From an uncultured Gammaproteobacteria bacterium (GTDB lineage: Bacteria > Pseudomonadota > Gammaproteobacteria > UBA9214): a stretch of DNA of 6,309 nucleotides. The stretch spans positions 1 to 6,309 of the forward strand of contig CAJQPV010000263.1 of assembly GCA_905480305.1 (NCBI GenBank), given 5' to 3'. A program made the translations under genes and the position numbers. The notes beneath the pieces are model-generated. The model was given only the letters and a program-made list of their open reading frames with translations, was not told where the DNA came from and did no database searches. Position 1 is the first letter of the stretch, and the number at the start of each line of letters is the position of its first letter. This document shows, in pieces, positions 1 to 5,541 of the stretch.

Positions 1-344
1 GGCATGGTTAATACCCACGGCTCAGCCCGCAGGTCAAGCCATGCATAGGAGTATGGGCTATCGTTGTTCGGTGAAACGATGTCCGTGTCTTTCGGTGAGG
101 ACGTACCCAGATGCAACCACTTGCCGAAGCCACCGCTATAGGACTTGGACTGGGTGTCTATCGCCTGCAGGTACATAGTGCGGTAGTACATCACCAGCGG
201 GTAGTTAAAGATGTAGGCTTCCCTGGCGATCTTCCTTGCCTCGACGGGTGTTACTTTATCCTGTGCCCAGGCATGGGTGGTGAGCAGTGTTGCGCATAAC
301 GACAGCAGTACAGACAGGAAAAGCCCGCCGGTTTTATTCTTCAT
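1..344 (-). CDS. DUF1254 domain-containing exported protein (N-terminal part, C-terminus beyond left edge)
   Basis: The first 114 codons are visible and the rest lies beyond position 1. Residues 1-27 form a classical Sec signal peptide: KNK, then a leucine-rich core, ending HAWA before QDK, with cleavage expected after A27. The mature part begins with EARKIAREAYIFNYPLV and continues to PNNDSPYSYAWLDLRAEP (residues 91-108). That pattern (E-A-Y-I-x-x-Y-P-L near the N-terminus, P-N-x-D-x-P-Y later, then D-L-R-A-E-P) is diagnostic of the DUF1254 family, which usually carries a DUF1214 domain downstream. The biochemical role of the family is not established, and I assign none. It is the second gene of a minus-strand operon, starting 23 nt after the stop of the DUF3604 gene. 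No in-frame start codon exists between that stop and the ATG at 344. The AAAGGAG Shine-Dalgarno-like sequence (371-377) is better placed for an out-of-frame ATG at 358 (see the minicistron entry). Confidence 0.9.
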   Translation of the reverse strand, partial: MKNKTGGLFLSVLLSLCATLLTTHAWAQDKVTPVEARKIAREAYIFNYPLVMYYRTMYLQAIDTQSKSYSGGFGKWLHLGTSSPKDTDIVSPNNDSPYSYAWLDLRAEPWVLTM

Positions 345-358
345 AGTATTGTCTTCAT
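341..358 (-). other. Possible five-codon upstream minicistron (MKTIL) overlapping the DUF1254 start
   Basis: On the minus strand an ATG at 358-356 opens a reading frame of five codons ending in TGA at 343-341. That stop overlaps the DUF1254 start codon (344-342) in an ATGA arrangement. The AAAGGAG sequence at 377-371 lies 12 nt upstream of the minicistron ATG but 26 nt from the DUF1254 ATG. Ribosomes may therefore load at 358 and reinitiate at 344. This is inferred from spacing alone. The minicistron could be fortuitous, with the DUF1254 gene translated by coupling to the preceding gene. Confidence 0.35.
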
Positions 359-367
359 GATCTGATC

Positions 368-2266
368 CTACTCCTTTGGTTGTCCATGGGGACGGAAGCC
401 CATCCATTTGTTTCCTGTTCTGGTTGCTTCCGGGGTGTACCAGATAGGCGATGACCAGGCACGTTCCTGAAGCGTGGCCGGGATGCCTTCTGGGACAGGA
501 AGGCCGCTGTTCACCGAATCATAGGTCGACCAGCGTGGCGTGGGAATTTCCAGCACACGTACGTAATAGACCGCCTTCTGCTTGGGATCGAAATCAGGAT
601 CGGTCCAGACCACACTCAACTGGCTGTCGCCGATGTCGTTGGTATATTTCGCGGTCTTGACGTCCACGGTGTTGCCTACCGGTGGCAGCTTGCCGGTCTT
701 GGCATCCGTCTTGCGGTCATCGGACCAGGCGACGTCGTAGATCTTCTCGTCGGTGCGGCCCCACTTGTTGATGAAGCCCTTGACGATCTGGATGCGATCG
801 AGGTTGCCGCTCTCGGGATCTTTCAAGGCCCAAACGACAAAGGTCGGTGCCTTGCCCGCTTTTTTCGGTAGGTCCTGGCCCATGGGCACGCCACCCTTAT
901 AGGCCTTTTTGACAAAATCCTTCTTCTCCACCAGGTTCTTTGGATAGTCCCAGCCACCGAAGAAGCGCAGGCGAATCAGGGTACCCGAGGTACCGTAGGT
1001 CTCTTTGGCCTTCATGGCATCAAAAATAGCGGTGCGCGTGTTTTCTTCAGCCCATACAGCGGTGGTACCCGCCGAGCCAAGTCGCGACGGCATGTCGCCG
1101 GCCGCATCGGGTTTGGGATTCAGACGCTTCTGCGGCGTATCTTCCAATGCACCGTGGGAACCGTGAAAGTTGAACTCCTCATTGTTGGAATAACCCGAGT
1201 GGCTGTCAGCGCCGGAGACAATGCCCATTTTGAAGGGGTTATAACCGTGTGTTCCTTCGAGGATCATCCCTTCGACCAATCCCTGACGTATGTAACCGTA
1301 CCGGATCTGGCTAGGCTGACCGACGTTGATCAAATTCGGGAACATCTCAAATTCTGCGAACTCATCATTCGGTGACAACGCCGGATGAGTATCTGAGCTA
1401 CCCTTGGTCTGAATAATCTCGGTGAGAGGTTCATTCTCCTGCTGGCGTCGCGCATAACGATTATCCATTGGTCCGCCAAGGAATTTGTTCGGCGAGTACA
1501 TCCAGCCGTCGGAAACATTGCCATTGTGGGGGATAGCGAAGACCTCGTTGCCGGCATTGCGCTGCACCTCCATATAGGTCCACAGATCCTCCGGATAGAT
1601 CGAATCGAAGGATGAGAATGGCGCCCTGGGACCGGTGTCATTGCGGAAGAACACATTGCGATGCATGTTGCGTCCGTTGGGGATTGAGGTCCACTCGAAC
1701 GCGATCAAGGTGGTGAACTTGCCCGGGTCATTGTACTTGTTGGCGACCTTGATATAGTTCTGCCAGTTGTCTTTGAGCAACTCGGGAGCAGTGAATTCGG
1801 GTCTCCCCGTGCTCGTGAGGATGTCGTGGAGAATATCCCCAACCGCAGTCGGGTCGTTCTTCTGCAGCCTCTTGGCCAGGTCTGACTTGGCCAGTGGATC
1901 CTTTGGATCGATCATCCGCGGCATGACGCCGAAATATTCCGCATGATCCGTGATGGCCATGAAGTCATAGGGCGTTCCACGCTTGATCTTGTTCTTCGTC
2001 GCGATTGTATGCAGTACGACCTCTTCGCCCCGCCCGTAGCGGAAGGCATCGTCCCATGTCTGGCGGCTACCGGCCGCGAACGCATCCGGTGAGTTCTGCG
2101 TATGCAGGTGCTGTTCACCAAAGTAAACATTCTTCAGTGGGTTTGCTTTGCCGGACTCACGGCCGGGTTCGCCGATGGCGCCGCTGTCTGCTCCCATGGC
2201 GAGTCCGTTGACTGACAGTGCTGCCAGGAAAATGGTTATCAAGCGTAGTGACTCAGAGTTCCTCAT
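368..2266 (-). CDS. DUF3604 domain-containing exported protein, putative PHP-like metal-dependent hydrolase
   Basis: The frame opens at an ATG at 2278, but the ATG at 2266 is the better start. GGAGG sits 5 nt before it, inside the longer version, whereas the ATG at 2278 has no ribosome binding site. This gives 632 residues. A signal peptide covers about residues 1-26, with a hydrophobic core LITIFLAALSV and cleavage after AMGA. The protein matches DUF3604 across its length. Possible metal ligands, numbered from the 2266 start, are H53 and H55 (EQHLHT), D107 and H108 (ITDHAEYFG), E191 (FEWTS), H202 (MHRNVFF), H247 (IPHNGN), and D354 and H356 (GADSHSGY). Their order resembles PHP-fold phosphoesterases with HxH, TDH and DxH motifs. 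A hydrolase or phosphoesterase role in the periplasm is inferred; the substrate is unknown. A conserved C-terminal segment, IQIVKGFINKWG through YDVAWSD, is also typical of the family. It is the first gene of the operon with DUF1254 and is transcribed away from the araC-type gene. Confidence 0.92.
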   Translation of the reverse strand: MRNSESLRLITIFLAALSVNGLAMGADSGAIGEPGRESGKANPLKNVYFGEQHLHTQNSPDAFAAGSRQTWDDAFRYGRGEEVVLHTIATKNKIKRGTPYDFMAITDHAEYFGVMPRMIDPKDPLAKSDLAKRLQKNDPTAVGDILHDILTSTGRPEFTAPELLKDNWQNYIKVANKYNDPGKFTTLIAFEWTSIPNGRNMHRNVFFRNDTGPRAPFSSFDSIYPEDLWTYMEVQRNAGNEVFAIPHNGNVSDGWMYSPNKFLGGPMDNRYARRQQENEPLTEIIQTKGSSDTHPALSPNDEFAEFEMFPNLINVGQPSQIRYGYIRQGLVEGMILEGTHGYNPFKMGIVSGADSHSGYSNNEEFNFHGSHGALEDTPQKRLNPKPDAAGDMPSRLGSAGTTAVWAEENTRTAIFDAMKAKETYGTSGTLIRLRFFGGWDYPKNLVEKKDFVKKAYKGGVPMGQDLPKKAGKAPTFVVWALKDPESGNLDRIQIVKGFINKWGRTDEKIYDVAWSDDRKTDAKTGKLPPVGNTVDVKTAKYTNDIGDSQLSVVWTDPDFDPKQKAVYYVRVLEIPTPRWSTYDSVNSGLPVPEGIPATLQERAWSSPIWYTPEATRTGNKWMGFRPHGQPKE

Positions 2267-2352
2267 ATTACCCTCCATTCAGGATAGTTATTCACAGTCA
2301 GCATCAAATGCGGATGTCATATTTCTTTGTCAAAAAAAGTTATGCGGAATGG

Positions 2353-2380
2353 ATCATGTGGCGTGATTTAATTGCGTCAA
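2353..2380 (-). promoter_or_regulatory. Candidate sigma70-type promoter for the DUF3604-DUF1254 operon
   Basis: On the minus strand TTGACG (2380-2375) is followed after 16 nt by CATGAT (2358-2353), which matches TATAAT at four of six positions. A second candidate uses TTGACA at 2333-2328, but its -10 position reads only CATTTG. Both are weak, as expected for an activator-dependent promoter. The assignment is tentative. Confidence 0.22.
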
Positions 2381-2521
2381 CTGCAGCTGAGGAGATTTTC
2401 AGTACCGCGCAGTCAAGAGAAGTGAAAAATCCACGGCAATCCCTGCTTTCTTGATACTTTATCTGGCCTCGCAAGGCCGTCCCCATCCATGTAGAATGAG
2501 TATAGTTGTAAAGACAGGCTG

Positions 2522-2550
2522 GTAACTAACCATTTTGCGCCATATATAGT
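2522..2550 (+). promoter_or_regulatory. Candidate promoter for the AraC-TRAP binding-protein pair
   Basis: TATAGT at 2545-2550, inside the AT run CATATATAGTATTTTA, is a good -10 hexamer. It lies 17 nt downstream of a poor -35, GTAACT at 2522-2527. This would leave an untranslated leader of about 50 nt before the ATG at 2607. A second TATAGT at 2501-2506 has no matching -35. Confidence 0.3.
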
Positions 2551-2606
2551 ATTTTACAGAATGTAGAATACCCATTAACACAGATACCTTGAACTGATCC
2601 TTTTCA

Positions 2607-3626
2607 ATGGCTGCTGTCCCACTCATCCAGACTTCGATACTACGCCCCTTCACGCGCTACCTGGAACAACTGGGTGCACCAGTGGAAAACGGTTTACACA
2701 AAGCGAAGCTGCCGGTGCTTTCGTTGGACAACCCCGCCCTCTATGTTTCCACCGCTGCTTTCTGGGACTTTGCCGGCATTATGGCGCAACGGGAAGGCAT
2801 CGAGAATCTTGGCATTCTGGTTGGAGAAGCCACTGGCGCCAATTCATTAGCCCCCACATTTCGCCAACTATTGCTGACCTGCCCCACACTGCACCAGGCG
2901 CTGCTGCTAACCAGCAGAAAACTCGCAAGCAGATCATCACTCTCGTATATTGGGGTAGTCGACACAGGCGCGGATACCAGCCGCTTTTATCACCACACCA
3001 GCTTTGGCCTGCAACATCCGAGTCATTACCACATGGAATGGTTTGCGCTTTCAGCCATGGTGGAGATTGTCAGGGTATTCACCGGGCGCGACTGGCGGCC
3101 CGCAGAAATCGGACTCATATCCAGACGGGTACCCGGGCGAATGATCCAGTCTCGTTTTCCTGACACCCGCTTCGTTTATGGCCAGCCATCCAGCTACCTC
3201 AACATTGGCGCCGCCTTGCTCAGCACTCCTCCCTGTATGGATTCCGGTATGGAAGCGGTGGATGAATCGACGACACCGCTATCAACGGGCCACAGCCACC
3301 CCGCCGATGATTTCGCCGGTTCATTGAAACAACTGTTAGCCGCTTATCTTCCCGAGGGTACAGCCTCTGTCAATCTGATTGCCGACGTTGCCGGCACCAG
3401 TACCCGCACGCTGCAGAGACAGCTGCGCGCAGCCGGTCTCAACTACAGGGAACTGCTTGAACAGGTCAGGTACGACAGGGCTATACGCCTGCTTGCAAAC
3501 CCGGATAACACAATTATCGATATCGCCTCGCAATTAGGCTATTCCGAACCCACCCACTTCACGCGTGCCTTTCGGCGCATGGCTGGCGTCAGTCCGCGAA
3601 TGTACAAACAGCAACTGACGACATAA
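2607..3626 (+). CDS. AraC-family transcriptional regulator (arabinose-binding-type N-domain, OruR-like)
   Basis: The 339-residue protein has the usual length and layout of the OruR/ArgR-type AraC subgroup. Residues about 20-205 form the effector domain of the Arabinose_bd type, with segments such as GIENLGILVGEATGANSLAP and FALSAMVEIVRVFTGRDWRP. Residues about 235-336 form the double helix-turn-helix domain. The first recognition helix is near STRTLQRQLRAAG (265-277). The second lies in the AraC signature IIDIASQLGYSEPTHFTRAF (303-322), followed by RRMAGVSPRMYK. It probably senses a small molecule in the cytoplasm and controls the divergent DUF3604 operon, its own gene, or both. The start at 2607 has no clear Shine-Dalgarno sequence, and an upstream in-frame TTG at 2589 is cut off by a stop. 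The TRAP binding-protein gene follows after 7 nt, so the two are almost certainly cotranscribed. The effector is unknown. Confidence 0.93.
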   Translation: MAAVPLIQTSILRPFTRYLEQLGAPVENGLHKAKLPVLSLDNPALYVSTAAFWDFAGIMAQREGIENLGILVGEATGANSLAPTFRQLLLTCPTLHQALLLTSRKLASRSSLSYIGVVDTGADTSRFYHHTSFGLQHPSHYHMEWFALSAMVEIVRVFTGRDWRPAEIGLISRRVPGRMIQSRFPDTRFVYGQPSSYLNIGAALLSTPPCMDSGMEAVDESTTPLSTGHSHPADDFAGSLKQLLAAYLPEGTASVNLIADVAGTSTRTLQRQLRAAGLNYRELLEQVRYDRAIRLLANPDNTIIDIASQLGYSEPTHFTRAFRRMAGVSPRMYKQQLTT

Positions 3627-3633
3627 ACAGCAC

Positions 3634-4719
3634 ATGAAACGCCGCGACTTTCTTCACGCAGCCAGCCTCGCTGCGCTCGTCACAACACCGGCAATCGCTG
3701 ACAAAACAGCGATCCGGCGCGGAGCAAAAATTCGTTGGAAAATGGTGACTGCCTGGCCCAAAAACCTGCCCGGGCCGGGTGTCCACGCTAACCGCCTGGC
3801 CGCATTAATCCATGATATGAGTGAGGGCCGACTGGACATCAAGGTCTACGCCGCCGGTGAACTGGTCCCCGCGCTCGAGGTGTTCGATGCAGTTTCACAG
3901 GGTACTGCCCAGATGGGGCATGCTGCACCTCATTACTGGACCGGCAAGATTCCTGCTGCCTCGTTTTTCGGTGGTGTGCCGTTCGGACTGACGGCCAATG
4001 AAATGAATGCCTGGTTTTACTATGGCGGCGGACTGGAATTGTGGCGCGAGGTTTACGCACCGTTCGGTTTGCTACCCATGCCGGCGGGCAATGCCGGCGT
4101 GCAAATGGCAGGCTGGTACAGGAAACCAATCAACAGCCTGGCAGATTTCAAGGGCCTGAGAATTCGCATGCCGGGGCTTGGCGGCGTTGTAATGAGAAGA
4201 CTGGGTGCCGTGTCTGTCACTACGCCCTCCAGCGAAGTGTTCATGGCATTACAAACCGGCGCACTGGATGCCGCCGAGTTCATTGGCCCATACAGTGATC
4301 TGCCACTTGGCTTGTATAAAGTAGCGAAGTATTACTACACCCCGGGATGGAATGAGCCGGGTTCTCCCCTGGAATGCATTATCAACCAGAAGGCTTATCA
4401 GCGTTTACCCGATTACTTGCGCACTGTTGTCACCACAGCCTGCCAGGCACTGAATAACGACCTGCTTGCCGAGTACACGGCCCGCAACGCTACCTCCCTG
4501 AAAGCATTGGTGGATGACCACCAGGTGAAGTTGTCTTCGCTACCCGACTCGGTAATCGATGCCTTGCGGGAGATGACGGCACAGGTGCTGGCCGAGACCG
4601 CCGCAAAGGATGCAACGACCGCGCGGGTATATGCGGGCTATCAGAAATTTGCGCAACAGGTCGTCGGCTGGACGGCGGTTTCAGAATATGCATACCTGAA
4701 AGCTCGCGAACAATCATAA
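3634..4719 (+). CDS. TRAP transporter solute-binding protein, DctP/TakP-like, Tat-exported
   Basis: This 361-residue protein starts with a twin-arginine signal: KRRDFLHAA at residues 2-10, then SLAALVTTPAIA, with cleavage expected after A22. The mature part has the fold signatures of DctP-family periplasmic receptors: WKMVTAWPKNLPGPG near residue 35, LRIRMPG at 175-181 holding the arginine (R178) expected to bind the substrate carboxylate, ALQTGALDAAEFIGPYSD at 205-222, and YYYTPGWNEPGS at 233-244. The last two resemble the TakP-type 2-oxoacid binders, so a 2-oxo- or 2-hydroxy-carboxylate ligand is a reasonable guess. The related proteins I recall carry EW and WHE where this one has EF (215-216) and WNE (239-241), so ligand preference may differ. 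It follows the AraC gene by 7 nt with no evident ribosome binding site, suggesting translational coupling. No DctQ or DctM membrane gene is found downstream. Confidence 0.92.
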   Translation: MKRRDFLHAASLAALVTTPAIADKTAIRRGAKIRWKMVTAWPKNLPGPGVHANRLAALIHDMSEGRLDIKVYAAGELVPALEVFDAVSQGTAQMGHAAPHYWTGKIPAASFFGGVPFGLTANEMNAWFYYGGGLELWREVYAPFGLLPMPAGNAGVQMAGWYRKPINSLADFKGLRIRMPGLGGVVMRRLGAVSVTTPSSEVFMALQTGALDAAEFIGPYSDLPLGLYKVAKYYYTPGWNEPGSPLECIINQKAYQRLPDYLRTVVTTACQALNNDLLAEYTARNATSLKALVDDHQVKLSSLPDSVIDALREMTAQVLAETAAKDATTARVYAGYQKFAQQVVGWTAVSEYAYLKAREQS

Positions 4720-4837
4720 ATACGCAACAAGGGGGCCGGATACATTTTCTGACTAAATACTGCGGCATTCACCTATTTTCAATTCGCCATCAGCAACGCA
4801 AAGTGGGCTGTCATGCACCCGCCATACCGAACAAATC

Positions 4838-4874
4838 GTAGGATGGGTAAAGGAGCAAAGCGACGTACCCATCA
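4838..4874. repeat. A-type palindromic repeat, copy 1
   Basis: A 37-nt element whose ends GATGGGTA (4842-4849) and TACCCATC (4866-4873) pair into an 8-bp stem with a 16-nt loop. It lies in the opposite orientation to copy 2. The first 15 nt (GTAGGATGGGTAAAG) pair with 4909-4923 with one T:G mismatch, so copies 1 and 2 can form a larger, 86-nt cruciform. Confidence 0.8.
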
Positions 4875-4892
4875 GGGACAATGCACCATGGC

Positions 4893-4923
4893 TGACGGGT
4901 ACGCTGCGCTTTACCCGTCCTAC
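4893..4923. repeat. A-type palindromic repeat, copy 2
   Basis: A 31-nt element with an 8-bp stem GACGGGTA/TACCCGTC (4894-4901 with 4912-4919) around a 10-nt loop. It is identical over 31 nt to copy 3 at 5085-5115, with one further shared C upstream. It is inverted relative to copy 1. Confidence 0.85.
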
Positions 4924-4926
4924 TGC

Positions 4927-4992
4927 TGTAGGAGCGGACCTTGGCCGTGATTTCGATGGTTGATTTAATCGCGCACGAGGTGCGCTCCTACA
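4927..4992. repeat. B-type REP-like palindrome, copy 1 (complete, 66 nt)
   Basis: The element begins TGTAGGAGCG and ends with the exact reverse complement CGCTCCTACA, giving a perfect 10-bp outer stem. Inside are the left arm GACCTTGGCCGTGA, a spacer including TTGATTTAATC, and the right arm TCGCGCACGAGG, which pair imperfectly. This structure is typical of extragenic repeats dispersed in gammaproteobacterial genomes. It abuts A copy 2 with only three bases between. Confidence 0.85.
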
Positions 4993-5025
4993 ACAATAGA
5001 TACACCTGCAGGTAGAGATTTAACC

Positions 5026-5052
5026 TGTAGGAGCGGACCTTGTCCGCGATGG
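5026..5052. repeat. B-type repeat, copy 2, left half
   Basis: TGTAGGAGCGGACCTTG followed by TCCGCGATGG repeats the left arm of B copy 1. Instead of the partner arm 15-20 nt away, about 100 nt of other DNA follows, containing A copy 3, before the right half at 5153-5184. Confidence 0.8.
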
Positions 5053-5084
5053 TTTTTTATACACCGCATCGTAGACGCGGTTAC

Positions 5085-5115
5085 TGACGGGTACGCTGCG
5101 CTTTACCCGTCCTAC
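5085..5115. repeat. A-type palindromic repeat, copy 3, nested within B copy 2
   Basis: It is identical over 31 nt to the copy at 4893-4923 and in the same orientation, so the same 8-bp hairpin can form. It sits between the two separated halves of B copy 2, as if inserted there with some flanking DNA. Confidence 0.85.
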
Positions 5116-5135
5116 GGTTTCCCGGGGTATGGCGA

Positions 5136-5149
5136 ACAAAGATCTTTGT
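5136..5149. repeat. 14-bp perfect palindrome
   Basis: ACAAAGATCTTTGT is fully self-complementary. It lies in the extra DNA between the halves of B copy 2. It could be a protein-binding site or part of the repeat structure; no function is evident. Confidence 0.55.
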
Positions 5150-5152
5150 GAT

Positions 5153-5184
5153 TGATTTAATCGCGTACGAGACGTGCTCCTGCA
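5153..5184. repeat. B-type repeat, copy 2, right half
   Basis: TGATTTAATCGCG followed by TACGAGACGTGCTCCTGCA repeats the right arm of B copy 1 (4961-4992) with a few substitutions. It is separated from its left half by 100 nt. From TCGCG (5161) onward it is also a direct repeat, 19 of 23 positions, of the orphan right half at 5951-5973 beyond the toxin gene. Confidence 0.8.
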
Positions 5185-5277
5185 CCCGTTATACCCTTTC
5201 CTACTCAATCTGCCGACTATCCCCTGTATGTAAGATATCTTGAGGTCTTTCTGATCAGTAAGTTGTGCATTTCCCAT

Positions 5278-5315
5278 CAAAACCAGTGTTACCTTGACAT
5301 TTCTGGTTTTGTCAA
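5278..5315 (+). promoter_or_regulatory. Interlocked inverted repeats and -35 box: probable autoregulatory operator of the toxin-antitoxin module
   Basis: Two perfect inverted repeats overlap just before the antitoxin gene. CAAAACCAG (5278-5286) pairs with CTGGTTTTG (5303-5311). TTGACA (5294-5299) pairs with TGTCAA (5310-5315). The left arm of the second is also a consensus -35 hexamer. A -10 placed after 17 nt would be CATTGT at 5317-5322, which is weak. Ribbon-helix-helix antitoxins commonly bind such symmetric sites over their own promoter, alone or with the toxin, so autorepression is likely. The operator role is inferred. Confidence 0.55.
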
Positions 5316-5328
5316 TCATTGTGTATTT

Positions 5329-5541
5329 ATGCAAAGTATCAAGATCAGCTCAAAAGTCGACGCGGACACCTGGGAAGAACTCAAGGCACTGGCCCGCGAG
5401 TCGCACCAGAACGTATCGGGCTTGCTCACGGAAGCGATCAGCGACTATATACAACGAAAACGCGTGCGACCCGTCATCCTCAAACATCTCGAAGATTCCA
5501 TGGCTGAAAACGAAGAATTGGGCAAGTTACTTGCAAAATAA
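5329..5541 (+). CDS. Ribbon-helix-helix (CopG/MetJ/Arc-type) antitoxin of a Doc toxin
   Basis: This protein of 70 residues has the ribbon-helix-helix layout. A basic beta strand (SIKISSKV, 3-10) is followed by helix A (DADTWEELKALARES, 11-25), a turn at HQNVS, and helix B (GLLTEAISDYIQRKR, 31-45). The C-terminal tail, PVILKHLEDSMAENEELGKLLAK, is acidic and probably helical, and is the likely part that wraps and neutralises the toxin. The first ATG in frame (5329) is chosen because it opens directly onto the beta strand. A TTG at 5263 would add 22 residues unlike the family. No Shine-Dalgarno sequence precedes the ATG, and if the candidate promoter is real, transcription would begin at or next to the start codon, giving a leaderless message. 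The toxin gene overlaps its end by 11 nt. Its role as a DNA-binding autorepressor is inferred from the family. Confidence 0.85.
   Translation: MQSIKISSKVDADTWEELKALARESHQNVSGLLTEAISDYIQRKRVRPVILKHLEDSMAENEELGKLLAK

Larger units (their letters stand above)
2267..2606. promoter_or_regulatory. Divergent intergenic region between the DUF3604 operon and the AraC-type gene
   Basis: About 340 nt carry no convincing gene and must contain promoters for both directions. Visible elements are GGAGG at 2272-2276 (minus-strand ribosome binding site for DUF3604) and several TTGAC-type -35 candidates on the minus strand (2328-2333, 2375-2380 and 2411-2416). There is also a short GGCCT/AGGCC hairpin at 2465-2478 without a T tract. 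The 9-nt direct repeat ATGTAGAAT occurs at 2489-2497 and 2561-2569. The stretch from about 2484 to 2606 is AT-richer than the flanking genes. An operator for the adjacent AraC regulator probably lies here, but I cannot identify it with confidence. Confidence 0.6.
4720..5328. other. Gene-free stretch filled with palindromic repeats
   Basis: No supportable gene lies here. Positions 4720-4837 show nothing beyond a G-run at 4731-4735 and a 15-nt motif, TGCACCCGccATACC (4814-4828), that recurs with two changes at 5181-5195. From 4838 to 5184 the DNA is almost entirely two families of interspersed palindromic repeats, listed separately. Positions 5185-5293 hold two short perfect palindromes, AAGATATCTT (5232-5241) and CTGATCAG (5251-5258). 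From 5278 the control region of the toxin-antitoxin module begins. Strong hairpins in the A repeats may stop or attenuate transcripts leaving the TRAP gene, but none is followed by a U tract. Confidence 0.7.

Noticed and set aside
1330..1656. Minus-strand 108-residue frame inside the DUF3604 gene
   Set aside because: It lies wholly within a well-supported gene in another frame on the same strand and has low-complexity, family-less sequence.
2218..2454. Plus-strand 78-residue frame in the divergent intergenic region
   Set aside because: It overlaps the signal-peptide codons of the DUF3604 gene and its ribosome binding site, has no ribosome binding site of its own, and has no recognisable domain.
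2465..2478. GGCCT-CGCA-AGGCC hairpin as an intrinsic terminator
   Set aside because: The stem is only 5 bp and no T tract follows on either strand; it also sits in a divergent promoter region where no terminator is expected.
4838..5184. CRISPR array
   Set aside because: The repeats are palindromic, differ in type and orientation, are irregularly spaced and have no uniform unique spacers or cas genes nearby.
5020..5334. Minus-strand 104-residue frame across the repeat region
   Set aside because: It is composed of REP-like repeat DNA and the antitoxin control region, with no protein-like features.
5263..5541. Longer antitoxin starting at TTG 5263
   Set aside because: The extra 22 residues cover the operator-like inverted repeats and -35 box and do not fit the ribbon-helix-helix fold, which begins right after the ATG at 5329.
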